Below, in pieces: positions 18,770-28,633 of a stretch of 64,000 nucleotides of DNA. Origin of the DNA: Pycnococcus provasolii (lineage: Eukaryota > Chlorophyta > Pseudoscourfieldiophyceae > Pseudoscourfieldiales > Pycnococcaceae); the NCBI GenBank assembly GCA_938743325.2, contig OW568861.1, positions 186,001 through 250,000 on the forward strand, in the 5' to 3' direction. The notes below the pieces were generated by a model. The model saw nothing but the letters and a program-made list of their open reading frames with translations, did not search any database and was not told where the DNA came from. Numbering within the stretch: the first letter of the stretch is position 1; the number at the start of each line of letters is the position of its first letter. A program made the position numbers and the translations under genes.

Positions 18770-21700
18770 TTAATCAAGCGGCGATCCGCCATTTTTCCAA
18801 GCAATGCGCCTAGCCGAGTCCAGTTGTGGCGGTGTTTTGGTGCTTGCGATGTTGCGATACGCAGCAGCCGCGGACGGCCAGCACGCACTCCGCAGAGCGG
18901 TAGCCTCGCGGCGCCAGAACTCCATGCGTGCCACCGCCGCGGCAAGAGTGTTGCCATCGTTGCCGGCGCGCGAAGGCGATGAAGCTGGACCATTCGCTGT
19001 GGCAACGCGCAGGCGAGATTTGTTCACCGCCTCCACGGTAACGAGCTGTTCACGAAGACGGAGAACCACCGCCTCGAGCGCGTGAATACGAGACTGAGAG
19101 CCTCCTGCACCCGCGCGAAGGGGCGTGGTCGATCGCTGCGCCGCTGATAATGCAAGGTCCTCGGCAGAACCAACCGATGGTACCTCCTTAATCTTCGTCA
19201 GAGAGTAGGCTTGACGCTCCTCGATCTGCGCGTAGTGCGCCTCACGCTGCACGCGCTCGGACTCCATTGCTTCCACCGCGCGTCGCTGTTGAAGCAGCTC
19301 TGCCTCAATCTTCGCAAGCTCCGCCCTTGCGTCGACAAGCTGCTGCGCGATGTCCAGCTGGGTTCCCGGGCTCATAGGAGTCACTGGCTCGATCTCTGGA
19401 GCCGGCGCCTCAGCAAATTTGCCGCGTCGTGCACTGGCATCCTCAGCCATGCGCTTCCAGAAAAGCACCTTGCCCTCGAGCTCGTTCGTGTTTGCCTCAG
19501 CCAAACGGCGTAGCCTCTCTTCCTCGGCGAGCTGCTCTTTCACGATGCTAAGCTCCTCTGAGCGAAGCTTCATGTTTGCTGCAAAGCCGCGAACCGATTC
19601 GAGCTCCTTCTCGAGCTCCTTCACACGTTCGGTCGAAGCGTGCAAGCTGCCCTCCATGTCGTTGCGGCTCGCCTCGAGTGCCTCGGCACGCGCAATCAAC
19701 TCTCCACGCTCACGTGCCGCCTGAGCCTGCACGTTGGCCGACCCCTCCGCCGCATCGCGACGAGCAAGCTCCATCTCCTCCAGCTCGCGGCGCAGCTTCG
19801 CCTGCTCTTCAATCATTTCCGCGTGTCTCATGCGCCTTTCGTCCTCCTGACGTGCACGTTCCAGCGCTATTCTCTCCGCTTCTTGAGCCTTGCGCATCTC
19901 CTCTTCCCTTTTTGCCGCATCGGCCGCAGCTCTTTCAGCCGCAGCCTTGCGCTCAGCCTCAGCTTTTTCTGCCGCAGCCTTACGCTCAGCCTCAACACGC
20001 GCCGCCTCCTCCTCCTCGCGCTTGCGCTTTGCGGCAGCCACCTCGATGCCCTTGCGTCGATTGTGCTCAACCCAAGATGCCTCGACGTATGCGAAAAGCC
20101 TGCGGCGAAGCATACGCCGTCGGTAGAAGAACATCACGAGGTACCCCGCACTTCGCCTCTTCTCGTACGCTTTCCGCTGCACAAACATACGGTAGCACTT
20201 TTGAATGACCAATGCGGCATTGGGTCGCATCTCCAGGAATTCCACGAATTCCGAATCCTTGCAGAACAAAACGGTCCTCCCGAGCTTGTAGTCTACATTT
20301 TCCTTCATGCGCCTGTCCGCAAGCAGCTTTTTGACAACCGCGCGCGACGTCTCTATGCTTGACGCAGGCGCGTTGGTGTACAGCTCGCATGCCTCGATGT
20401 AGCTCAGACGATGTCCAAATGTGTTCACCGAGAGTCGAACACGAATCAGATCCTGAAGTCCTGAGTAGCGCATCTGATCGAGTACCATGCTTCGCTCAAG
20501 CATGTCCGAACTTTGGCTGCTGTTTGGCTTGATGCAGCGAACGAAGTGCGTGCGGGCACTGCTCAGCAGATTGAAGAGTTCGGCAAGAGAGTTGCGGAAT
20601 TCCGTGGCAACTGTCTTCATGCGCTTATTCGGCTCGCCATCGTGGTGGAGGTGATGGCTTCCGCCAAGCTTCAGGCACGCGCTGACGTGCGGGTCACTGC
20701 TCGCCTCGAGCGCCACGCGCACGTCGCTGCGCACCAGGTCGCGATTTCTGTCAATGAAGCCGTTCGTGTGGTACGTCACGTCGCCGGCGTAGTGCACGAT
20801 CACAAAGGCGGTTGGGCCGTTTCGCGGGTGGGCATTTCTGTAGTATTTGCTCGACGAGCAAACGCTCTTGATCTTGTTGGCCAGCGACTGCGCCGTCGAC
20901 CTGGCGATGGTGCACTCCTCGTGCAGCACGTCGATGATGCCGTGATTGCGCATCTCCAGCAGATCAAGGCATGGCTGATTGTCCTGATACGTGAGATCGG
21001 TCGGTACTTCCACGCCCTCCGCCTCCATCATCTCCACCTCCGTCTTGAAAAACGACTGAACAAAAACGCTGTGAAGCTTCTCGTTTGCGTAGTTGATGCA
21101 GAGCGTCTCAAAGCCGTTCTCTTTGAACACCTCGAATCCAAAGATGTCAAGAATACCCACGTCCACGTCAGGCGACGTAGCGCGTGAGCCTCGTCTCGGA
21201 ATTCCTTGCTTTGCAAGATGAATCGAGTCGTTGACTCGCGCCACGACGTACTGGAATGCGCAGCTGTAGACGAATCGTATGAGCGCACGCTTCGAGTCTT
21301 CCGCCTCCTGTCGCGAAAGCGGCAGTGCCTTCAGGCTCCCGGCAGAACGCCCTCCTCCGGTGAAAGCCTTGGTCACGAGCAACTTCTCCAGCCCTGGCAC
21401 ACCGAGCAGCTTGGAGGCAAACTCACAAGCTTTGCGCGAGGCGTCGTTGCGAAGGATGCAGGGCGATCCCTCACCGTCTGGACTCTCGGCGAACTCCACG
21501 TCGCCGAGGTGGATGACGGCGGCGGTCAGCATGTTCAGCGCACTTATCGCGGCGTCCTCCACGCGCAGCATGGAGAGCGCTTCGTTCACCTGCGTGAATT
21601 GCGCGGCGTCGTCAACGCCAGCAATATCTACAACCCCGCCCTGGTTCAGCAGCACGTGTTTGCTCGGATCTGCGTGAAGGCCGAGCGCCGCGCGCGTCGC

Positions 21701-22723
21701 CGGGTCCGCACCTCGGCACAGCATGTACAAGGCGTGGAACGACCTCTCGCCTGTAGGCACCACAGCCGCCCTTGATTTCTCCAGCAGATACGACTGGATC
21801 GTGGCTGTGCGCACGAACGATTCCCTCCCGATGCTGCCGCTCGGCGTCGGCGAGTACGCGAGACGGAAGAGCTTGCCAAAGCGGCTCGAGTTGGCGTTCT
21901 TCAGCGTCATGGCATTTCCGTAAGCCTCGAGCACGGGGTTGGTGAGCAGGATGCGGTGCTCTAGACTTGCACCGGAGCCGTCGTCGTCGTCGTCGTCGTC
22001 GCCGCTTCCCGGCCCGACTATCCCCGCGGGCAGCGCGTCTGTGTTCTCGATCGAGCGTGACATGAGGTAGCGCAGCAGGTACTTGGTGCCCTCCGTCTTT
22101 CCCGCGCCACTCTCGCCGCTGATGAGGATCATCTGCGCGCCACCCGTTCGCGCCATGTGGCTCAACGCGCACTCCGCGAGCCCGAACAGGTGCGGCGGGA
22201 GCGGAGCCGAGCCTCCTAGGGCGCCGATGAGAATCGTGCCAGCGTGCCTTGACGCCGAAGACCCGCCGGCTCCAAACGAGCGTGCAACAGCCCTGGCATC
22301 GCTCCGCCCTGCCTCGATATAGCGTGTGATGACTTCGTCCGAGTAAAGTGGCAAGTTCTTGTACGGGTTGACAGAGACGAGCAGGCTTCCACAAGCTGTG
22401 TAGATGTCCCCACGCTTATACCTCGCCTCGATGTTCTCGAGAAGTGCCGCCTCGTGCAAGATGTCTAGCTGTGCCATGTCGGGCAGTCCCTTTTGCGCTG
22501 CGTCGCTCGCGCGCGTCGCCTTGTCAGCTTCGACGCGAATTCCTGGCGAGGTTGGCGGCGCGTTGGCGAGTCGCACGAGCAGCGCGTCCCCGGCTTTGTC
22601 CGCGACGCTGAGCAGCGTCGCTCGCAGCCACACGCCGTTTGTTTTGTCGGTGTAAACGTACAGCTGCGACGTTGACGGTCTGAGCGACCGCACGTCGATG
22701 GGCGACAAAGGCGACGCGGCCAT
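18770..22723 (-). CDS. myosin heavy chain, unconventional
   Basis: The 1317-aa protein is an actin-based motor. An ATG at 22721-22723 gives MAASPLSPID; the frame runs slightly upstream to a TTG only. Motor elements are in order: P-loop GESGAGKT (203-210), switch I NANSSRFGK (276-284), switch II DIFGFEVF (526-533), the relay NYANEKLH, and the actin-interface/SH1 region from HFVRCIKPN to QMRYSGLQD. One clear IQ motif (VIQKCYRMFVQRKAYEKRR, about 838-856) and one degenerate one follow, then a charged coiled coil to about residue 1100 and a non-homologous tail. It lacks a recognisable DIL, FERM or MyTH4 domain, so I do not assign a class. An Asp-rich loop lies near residue 245. Confidence 0.95.
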   Translation of the reverse strand: MAASPLSPIDVRSLRPSTSQLYVYTDKTNGVWLRATLLSVADKAGDALLVRLANAPPTSPGIRVEADKATRASDAAQKGLPDMAQLDILHEAALLENIEARYKRGDIYTACGSLLVSVNPYKNLPLYSDEVITRYIEAGRSDARAVARSFGAGGSSASRHAGTILIGALGGSAPLPPHLFGLAECALSHMARTGGAQMILISGESGAGKTEGTKYLLRYLMSRSIENTDALPAGIVGPGSGDDDDDDDGSGASLEHRILLTNPVLEAYGNAMTLKNANSSRFGKLFRLAYSPTPSGSIGRESFVRTATIQSYLLEKSRAAVVPTGERSFHALYMLCRGADPATRAALGLHADPSKHVLLNQGGVVDIAGVDDAAQFTQVNEALSMLRVEDAAISALNMLTAAVIHLGDVEFAESPDGEGSPCILRNDASRKACEFASKLLGVPGLEKLLVTKAFTGGGRSAGSLKALPLSRQEAEDSKRALIRFVYSCAFQYVVARVNDSIHLAKQGIPRRGSRATSPDVDVGILDIFGFEVFKENGFETLCINYANEKLHSVFVQSFFKTEVEMMEAEGVEVPTDLTYQDNQPCLDLLEMRNHGIIDVLHEECTIARSTAQSLANKIKSVCSSSKYYRNAHPRNGPTAFVIVHYAGDVTYHTNGFIDRNRDLVRSDVRVALEASSDPHVSACLKLGGSHHLHHDGEPNKRMKTVATEFRNSLAELFNLLSSARTHFVRCIKPNSSQSSDMLERSMVLDQMRYSGLQDLIRVRLSVNTFGHRLSYIEACELYTNAPASSIETSRAVVKKLLADRRMKENVDYKLGRTVLFCKDSEFVEFLEMRPNAALVIQKCYRMFVQRKAYEKRRSAGYLVMFFYRRRMLRRRLFAYVEASWVEHNRRKGIEVAAAKRKREEEEAARVEAERKAAAEKAEAERKAAAERAAADAAKREEEMRKAQEAERIALERARQEDERRMRHAEMIEEQAKLRRELEEMELARRDAAEGSANVQAQAARERGELIARAEALEASRNDMEGSLHASTERVKELEKELESVRGFAANMKLRSEELSIVKEQLAEEERLRRLAEANTNELEGKVLFWKRMAEDASARRGKFAEAPAPEIEPVTPMSPGTQLDIAQQLVDARAELAKIEAELLQQRRAVEAMESERVQREAHYAQIEERQAYSLTKIKEVPSVGSAEDLALSAAQRSTTPLRAGAGGSQSRIHALEAVVLRLREQLVTVEAVNKSRLRVATANGPASSPSRAGNDGNTLAAAVARMEFWRREATALRSACWPSAAAAYRNIASTKTPPQLDSARRIAWKNGGSPLD

Positions 22724-23806
22724 CTTATTTAAAACCAACTTTAAAAAGAGAACAATTACTAAGGTCAGGAACAGGACGACGACGACACGAAATCAATCCC
22801 CTCCCTCTATGATGGGCACAACGAGTAAGACCGAGACAGTTTAAAAAAGGTTGTTGGTAGTTTTTCCCAACTCCAATCCAACGGACTGATGGCGAGAAAC
22901 GTGCGGAAGCTTGTCGGAAGCTTTTCGGAAGGGTGGGTCACAGACAAGTGGCCAACCCGGAGAAAACGGCACAACTCTGGGGGACTGGCTGGCTGCACGG
23001 AGGGGCTGCACGGCTGCATACCAACTACCTTACATAAAAGCGGGGAGCTGCATAGACTAACCTTAAGAGCGAGCGAGACACCGGACGCCTGAGCGTGACG
23101 CGAGACGCAAGCGAGAGGAGGTAAAGTTTTAAAGGTAAAGTTTTAGTCTATCGAGAGGTGCAACGTGCAAGACTGCAAAGGTAACCTTAGACTGCAAGGC
23201 GCATGCAAGGCGATCCATACCAGATCAATAGAACTACTATCGTAGACCACTATTCAATATTCATGGTTCAAGCATGGGCCGGCCGCACGCACGCACGCAA
23301 AACTTTACTGTACGCAAGCAAGGCCAAGGCCAAGGCGAGGCACTCTACCATGGTAGTAGGCGAGGCCGCAAGTCGCAGATACACAAGGTTTAGACTTTAG
23401 GGCTTTAGGCAAGGCGAGAGGAGAGGACCTGACGAGAGCCGAGAGGATGCTTGTGTCCACCTAGGAAGTACCTACCTGGATGCGACCAGACAGCCAGAGG
23501 CAACGCATCACCTCTCTCTCCAAGCGAAAACTTCGTCTGTAAAACCTGTTTGTAAACTTTTCATTGTGAAACCCCGAACTGCAACCCCGAACTGCATTCA
23601 TTCATTTTTCCTGTCCTTTCCTTCCCCTATTCCTTTCCCTGATCCCTTTCTAACTTTCTTTTGCGCCCTGGCAGAACTCCACGTCATTGGTAACCCCTTC
23701 CCCCCCCCTGTTGTGGTTCGTGTTGCGGATAAGATCAGCTTTCTGATATCATAGTTCGTATTCGCCAATACCGCATCACACTCCTAAGGTAACTTACTAA
23801 CCAGTC
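22724..23806. other. divergent intergenic region between myosin and FKBP13
   Basis: About 1.1 kb without a convincing gene. It is rich in short repeats: GGTAAAGTTTTA twice near 23120-23145, AAGGCCAAGGCCAAGGC near 23320, and GCAAGGCGATGCAAGGCG-like runs near 23196. TAACCTTA motifs occur at 23058-23065 and 23182-23189 and a variant TAAGGTAAC at 23785-23793, the last 14 bases before the FKBP13 ATG. Confidence 0.6.
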
Positions 23807-24337
23807 ATGCTCGCCCACTCTTTGTCCTCTTATTTGCGCACCAATGGGGCGCGCATGCCCGTCGCGCGTGCCTCATCTTCGCCCTCATCATCCGCCCTCG
23901 CTCGCCGCCCGCTCATCATCACGGGCGTCTTGGGCGCGGCGTCTCGCGCCGCCCCGCGCGCGTTTGCAGCAGCATGCGAAGACTACAACACCACGCCCGA
24001 CGGACTCAAGTGGTGCGACACCAAGGAAGGAACGGGCGCGGAGCCGGTGAAAGGAGCGAAGATCAAGGCGCACTACGCTGGAACGCTCGAATCGGGTAAG
24101 GAGTTTGATAGCAGCTACAAGCGCGGACAGCCGCTCGCGTTCCAGGTGGGCGTGGGACAGGTCATCAAGGGATGGGACGTTGGCATACTCGGAGGAGAGG
24201 GCATCCCGCCCATGAAAGTTGGAGGCAAGCGTAAGCTCATCATCCCCGCGTCGCTGGGCTACGGTGCGCGTGGTGCCGGCGGAGTCATTCCGCCCAACGC
24301 CACGCTCTTGTTCGACGTCGAGCTTGTCGCAGCCTAA
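23807..24337 (+). CDS. thylakoid-lumen FKBP-type peptidyl-prolyl isomerase (FKBP13-like)
   Basis: The protein (176 aa) should catalyse proline isomerisation in the thylakoid lumen. Residues 1-56 look bipartite: a Ser/Arg-rich transit region, a twin arginine (RR at 33-34), the hydrophobic LIITGVLGAAS, and an AFAA cleavage site, suggesting Tat import. The mature part aligns well with plant FKBP13: CEDYNTTPDGLKWCD, IKAHYAGTLESGKEFDSSY, VGQVIKGWDVGILG, IPASLGYGARGAGG, PNATLLFDVEL. The N-terminal Cys pair (C57, C70), which forms a redox disulfide in AtFKBP13, is kept; the second pair, in a loop insert before IPP, is missing. In plants FKBP13 interacts with the Rieske protein. It lies divergent from the myosin gene. 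Confidence 0.92.
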   Translation: MLAHSLSSYLRTNGARMPVARASSSPSSSALARRPLIITGVLGAASRAAPRAFAAACEDYNTTPDGLKWCDTKEGTGAEPVKGAKIKAHYAGTLESGKEFDSSYKRGQPLAFQVGVGQVIKGWDVGILGGEGIPPMKVGGKRKLIIPASLGYGARGAGGVIPPNATLLFDVELVAA

Positions 24338-24448
24338 AGGGAGAATGCTATGAACGCTCACTCAGTAATGCAACTGGTTCTACTTCCCCCAACGGACGTC
24401 CATTATCACCAAGTCATGCCTCTTAAGTTTGCAAAGGTTTCGTATTGG

Positions 24449-25966
24449 TTACACAATCGTCGTATTCGCACGTGCACGTCCTCCACCACCACCGCCAGCA
24501 GCTTGCGGCGGCAACGGTGGCAAACCTCCTTGCAGCTTTGGTGTGGTCGACTCCTCTTGAGGGTGGTCTGGCGCTGGTGCAAGATTTTCAGCACCACCAG
24601 CAGCAGCTGCTGAGGGGGGCGATACGGGCGGTAGCTCTGCCTCGCCTTGGTCGTCATCGTCATCTCTCGGGCTCGGCATTTGATCCAGCATCATCGCCAT
24701 GCTTGCGTCGAAGGCCATGGAGTGCTTCGCATCAAGTCCGATTCTTCGCCGACTCCTCTTCGCCTTCTCCAACGCGTCTTGTGTTTCTGGGTGGTTGTAG
24801 CCCTTGCAAATTGCATACGCGCGGTATGCATCCATGTAGTTATCTGCCGCCGTTGTCATGTCGCCAAGCTCGTATTTCAGCTGTGCGTAGTTGTAGTGAC
24901 TGTCTGCCGTCTGTGGATGACTGTTGCCGAGTTCTCTCGAGCGTCCGACGAGCGCCTCCATGTACCAAGGCTCCGCCTCCTCATACCGCTTTGCGGCGTG
25001 CAGACAGTTGGCGTAGTCGTTGTAGCTCGACAGTGTCACGGGATGCGAGACGCCGAGGGACGAACGACGTCCTTCGAGTGCCTGCCAGCTGTACTTCACG
25101 GCATTATCGTGATCAGCCATGTCGCTGTAGAGGTTCGCGAGCACGTTAATGATGTACAGACTTCGTGGATGCGTCGCGCCGAGCACCTTGGTGCGGCTTG
25201 CGAGTACCTCGCGAAAGAGTGGCTCCGCCTCGCGATGCCTTCCGCGCCTCTCGAGGAAGACGGCGAGGTTGGACGCGGCTGAAAGAACAAGCGCGTGCTC
25301 GTTGCCGTGCGCCTTGCGAGAGCTTGCGAGCACTTCGCGAAACAACGGCTCCGCCTCGCCAGGCCGGTTCGTCTCCCACAGCAGGCTGGCAAGGTTGTTC
25401 TTGCCGTGGATGGTGCTTACGTGCAGCTCGCCGTGCGCGGCTCGGCACGTCTTGATACATGCTCGGTACAGCGTCTCCGCCTGCTGAAGGTGTACCTTGC
25501 GCACCTCATCGGGAATCAGGTCGGCGCCGTCGTTGCGCTTGTGCAGCAGGCTTGCGAGGTTGTTCATGGTTGCGACCGTGTCGACGTGCGAATTGCCTAG
25601 AACGGCGACACGCTTCTCCAGGACTTCGCGGTAGAGCGCCTCCGCCTCGTTGTACTGGCTGTCTTTGTGCAGGACGATGGCGAGCGCGTTCATCGCGTAC
25701 AGCGTGTCTGGGTGGTCTTCGCCGAGGTACGTTTGCTTTTCGCCAAGGGCTTGGCGATAGAGTGGAATGAGCAGCTCGGGAGGTGTCGTGCTGTTGAGCG
25801 GCGATGTTTCGTTTGCCCTTCGCTGCTTCTTCTTCTTTGGCGAACGTCGAGAAGAAGGTGACGACGAATGCGACGCACGAGCGGGCGAGCTGCCGCCTTC
25901 GTACGGCACGAGCGCTCCGGCGCTCTCCGCCTCCTCCGAGCGTTTTCTCGACGGTGCGCAGCCCAT
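24449..25966 (-). CDS. kinesin-light-chain-type TPR protein with N-myristoylation signal
   Basis: This 505-aa protein has about seven TPR units of the kinesin light chain/TPR_12 type, each 42 residues: HPDTLYAMNALAIVL, VDTVATMNNLASLLH, VSTIHGKNNLASLLW, NEHALVLSAASNLAVFLERR, HPRSLYIINVLANLYS, HPVTLSSYNDYANCL, HPQTADSHYNYAQLKY. The AEPLFREVLASR helix recurs between them. TPR arrays of this kind are protein-interaction scaffolds. The N-terminus MGCAPSRK fits N-myristoylation at Gly2 with palmitoylation at Cys3, so the protein is probably membrane-anchored. Residues 10-55 are Ser-rich and basic; the C-terminus is Pro/Gly-rich. ATG 25964-25966 is the only reasonable start. Confidence 0.88.
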   Translation of the reverse strand: MGCAPSRKRSEEAESAGALVPYEGGSSPARASHSSSPSSRRSPKKKKQRRANETSPLNSTTPPELLIPLYRQALGEKQTYLGEDHPDTLYAMNALAIVLHKDSQYNEAEALYREVLEKRVAVLGNSHVDTVATMNNLASLLHKRNDGADLIPDEVRKVHLQQAETLYRACIKTCRAAHGELHVSTIHGKNNLASLLWETNRPGEAEPLFREVLASSRKAHGNEHALVLSAASNLAVFLERRGRHREAEPLFREVLASRTKVLGATHPRSLYIINVLANLYSDMADHDNAVKYSWQALEGRRSSLGVSHPVTLSSYNDYANCLHAAKRYEEAEPWYMEALVGRSRELGNSHPQTADSHYNYAQLKYELGDMTTAADNYMDAYRAYAICKGYNHPETQDALEKAKRSRRRIGLDAKHSMAFDASMAMMLDQMPSPRDDDDDQGEAELPPVSPPSAAAAGGAENLAPAPDHPQEESTTPKLQGGLPPLPPQAAGGGGGGRARANTTIV

Positions 25967-26531
25967 GCTTTCACCAAGGGGATATTAAAATGGGGCGCCG
26001 ACTTAAGCCCTTCAGTAAAGGTAGGTACCCTTACGTGGAAAAGCGCGGATGCCAAAATGTATGCGCGACAAGCAATGAAGCAAGACGTTCCCAGGACAAA
26101 TCAATGGGCCTGATGTTGCCCGGGCAGCCGGGGTAGGCCTTCCTAGGCGAAGGTGAAGTGGCCGTATGGCGGTGACGAGGACTTGCAAGGTGCAAGGCGC
26201 AAGGTGCAAGGCGCAACCAACCATCGTACATCGTAGTACTATTGTATTGTGCTCAAACCGGGTAGACTGTGTGTCCGTCCTACCACCCTCGTCTTAACTA
26301 CGATAGTTAAGGTTAGTGCTATCAAGGGCATATTAGAACTACTATAGTTATCGTAAGGTTAGGTGCATGGACTTACCGTTCCGCCTGATAGGTAGTTCTT
26401 AGACTATCACAAACAGTAGTACTACCGTAATACTGCACCACCTCTCTCGTCGATGAGGATGATCAACCGTTGATTTGGTCGGACAGTTATGGTAGGAAAA
26501 GTGACAAGAATGAAATGTATAGGTACAACTT
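25967..26531. other. intergenic region upstream of the TPR gene
   Basis: This 565-base gap separates the TPR gene start from the 3' end of NOSIP. It contains the repeat at 26184-26216, the motifs TTAAGGTTAG (26307-26316) and TAAGGTTAG (26354-26362), and several TAGTACTAC-like words. I see no gene. Confidence 0.6.
26184..26216. repeat. short tandem repeat GCAAGGTGCAAGGC
   Basis: The 14-base unit TGCAAGGTGCAAGGCGCAAG is tandemly repeated about twice, each itself made of two GCAAGG(T/C) words. Confidence 0.7.
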
Positions 26532-27428
26532 CTACATCGAAAGCGCAAATCGTGACGGCGCAGAGCCACCCTGGCCGCGCAAGTCCGCGAGGCCGCTCCC
26601 TCTGCCAACCATGTACGACTTGGACGCCTCGACGTTGTTCGCGTGCGCAAAGCCCGTATTCCTACCAGCCTTGAGCGTGATGACGTCAGTCTCTTTGATG
26701 GGCACGCCGCGGTACGACGCCTCTGGTTTCACGGCGGTGTTGTACGACGACTCAAGAAGTACATCCCCGGTGGGACGTAGCAGCACAAGCTTCGACGTCG
26801 GTCCGAAAATGTCGCGACTCACCGGACACATGAACTGCTGAACTTCTTCCTGCTGCGATTCAGGAACACGCGTGAAGCGCACGTCGATGAGGTCCTTCAG
26901 TCTGAGCTTTTTCCCTGTGATTGGACACGTCGTCGTTTCCTTCTTCGACGCAGCTGCCTCTGTCTTTCTCTCGTCACTCTGATCAGGTGCCTGTGACGGA
27001 AGCCAGAAAATGCCAGCAAGCTTCGAAGGCTTGCCAGCGCCGCCGCCGTCGTCGTCGTTCGTTGCCCCACCACCGCCGAAGTTCGTCTGTTCGAATCGCT
27101 TCAGCCTCTTCGCGGCGTGCGCTTGTTCCTCTGCAGCTTTCGCTACGAGCTCTTCCTTCTTTTTCGCATCCTCTTGAGTTGCCTTGCGCTTTAGTCTCCG
27201 TTTTTGGTTCAGGAGGTTCTCGAGGATGGCGGCGCGTGAGTAGAGCACCCCTTCGGGAGTGCACACTGGGTCTTCGAGCGGGCTGAGCGTAAGCGAGCAG
27301 TGGTCGAACGGAAGGAGCGCGTCCTTGCCCAGTCGCTCCCTGTGCGTGCCGTACCCGAACATCTGCCTCTCGGCGTACGTCGGCGCCTCGGCGCCTTTCC
27401 CGCCCGCGTTCTTCGAGTGCTTGCCCAT
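26532..27428 (-). CDS. NOSIP: NOSIP-like E3 ubiquitin ligase
   Basis: NOSIP is a nuclear U-box-type E3 ligase first found as a partner of nitric oxide synthase and also seen with the spliceosome. The start MGKHSKNAGG at 27428 matches the conserved NOSIP N-terminus, so I reject the in-frame upstream extension, which only translates the telomere-type repeat into Arg-Val dipeptides. The 298-aa protein has the split U-box: FDHCSLTLSPLEDPVCTPEG with LYSRAAILENLL at the N-terminus, a Lys/Glu-rich helix with a nuclear signal, and TTCPITGKKLRLKDLIDVRF, FMCPVSRDIF, then the YRGVPIKETDVI-like end. A Gly/Asp-rich loop sits in the middle. Its promoter region carries a (CCCTAA)6 run at 27494-27533. Confidence 0.9.
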   Translation of the reverse strand: MGKHSKNAGGKGAEAPTYAERQMFGYGTHRERLGKDALLPFDHCSLTLSPLEDPVCTPEGVLYSRAAILENLLNQKRRLKRKATQEDAKKKEELVAKAAEEQAHAAKRLKRFEQTNFGGGGATNDDDGGGAGKPSKLAGIFWLPSQAPDQSDERKTEAAASKKETTTCPITGKKLRLKDLIDVRFTRVPESQQEEVQQFMCPVSRDIFGPTSKLVLLRPTGDVLLESSYNTAVKPEASYRGVPIKETDVITLKAGRNTGFAHANNVEASKSYMVGRGSGLADLRGQGGSAPSRFALSM

Positions 27429-28046
27429 GACGCCGCGCAGAATGAGACGTTTTGTGGGAACTTGGGAACGGGGGGCCGGCGGCGGGCGACGAGCCCTAAC
27501 CCTAACCCTAACCCTAACCCTAACCCTAACCCTCAAGGTTCGTTTGGGACTGGGCTCTTGACTGATCCCACGATACGATGTCGCCACGGAATCATTCCAA
27601 TACTCGAGTCCTCATGATATCACGATCAGTGCACTGCGCGTTGCCCAAAATCGAAGATGGCCAGAGAAAGATCCAAACTACTTCTACCTTGTATTTAGAA
27701 CAGCGGAACAGCTGCAAAGATGTCGCAACTTTCCCTGGAGAAAGGAAAGGAACGCACCTTGCAAGCGTGCCAGCCATTAGCGTGGCAGGCAGCAGGCAGC
27801 CTCACCTTAGCTAGGCTGGCAAGTGGCAACGAAGGTCTACAACGAGGTCACCAAACCAAATCAATCCTTCCCCAGTCCCCACCTCAGGGATTCTTTTTTC
27901 CACCCTTTTTTCCAACGCGTTGCCACCTACTTCTAGCCGCAACTTGCAGTACCACGTGCCTCGGTCGTGCCATTTCACCACCTCCGTCGTACCCTACTCA
28001 CCGTGGCACCAGAGATTTTGATTTGGCCGTGTAGTTCCCACCCTCT
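27429..28046. other. divergent intergenic region with telomere-type repeat
   Basis: This region lies between NOSIP and the tail-anchored unknown protein. Apart from the CCCTAA run at 27494-27533 I see only ordinary low-complexity sequence and a GGCAGGCAGCAGGCAGC-like run near 27786. Confidence 0.6.
27494..27533. repeat. telomere-type repeat (CCCTAA)6
   Basis: Six perfect CCCTAA units plus CCCT lie 66-105 bases upstream of the NOSIP ATG. On the NOSIP coding strand it reads TTAGGG. Confidence 0.95.
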
Positions 28047-28589
28047 ATGGCGGCCGCACAGGTCGTCAACCCTTCAGACGGCACAAACAGCACGCCTCAC
28101 ATGGGCACGTGGGCACCATCGGCACTCTTCGACGAAATGGCACTCGAACCATTCGTTAACACGAACAAGCAAACGTACAGGGTGTCGCGAAGGAGAGTGA
28201 GCAGAACGAACCACTTGCAGGGTGGTGGTGGTGGCACGGCTGTAGACAAGCGGCACAATAACCTTCTCAGCACAGCAGCTCGCAGGAGGAGAAAGAGAAG
28301 GAACGAGGCGTATTTGGAACACGACCCGTACGACGACGCGTGCCCGTGCTGCTCGGCGCGTACGCGTCGAGACGCCTACTCTGGAATACACCACCTAAGG
28401 GGGGATGTGCAATGCGAGGTGATGCGCCTGAGCAAACCGTCAGCGACGCCGACACCAGACAAGAACGTGTGCGGTGCTGGCGATGACAACGAAGGGACCC
28501 TTTTGCGCTTGCAGGTGCTCGCATTCACGTCGCTAGGCTTTTCTGCCATCGGCATCGTGACGTGTGTGTGGCTGCGTGGCTTGATGTAA
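28047..28589 (+). CDS. hypothetical tail-anchored protein, 180 aa
   Basis: No family is recognised. The N-terminal 150 residues are hydrophilic, with a basic patch (RRRRKRRNE) followed by DACPCCSARTRRD, a possible zinc knuckle. A Gly run lies near residue 58. The last 26 residues, LLRLQVLAFTSLGFSAIGIV and then TCVWLRGLM, make a single hydrophobic helix at the extreme C-terminus, so the protein would be post-translationally inserted as a tail-anchored protein with its bulk in the cytosol. ATG 28047 is the first in frame, and TGTAA occurs at 28599-28603. Confidence 0.6.
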   Translation: MAAAQVVNPSDGTNSTPHMGTWAPSALFDEMALEPFVNTNKQTYRVSRRRVSRTNHLQGGGGGTAVDKRHNNLLSTAARRRRKRRNEAYLEHDPYDDACPCCSARTRRDAYSGIHHLRGDVQCEVMRLSKPSATPTPDKNVCGAGDDNEGTLLRLQVLAFTSLGFSAIGIVTCVWLRGLM

Positions 28590-28633
28590 AAGACAGACTG
28601 TAAATTAATGCTTTTTTTTTGGCTCTAAACCAG

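Noticed and set aside
27428-27587. N-terminal extension of NOSIP through the telomere-type repeat
   Set aside because: The extension reads as Arg-Val repeats, lacks similarity to NOSIP, and the known N-terminus MGKHSKN starts at 27428.
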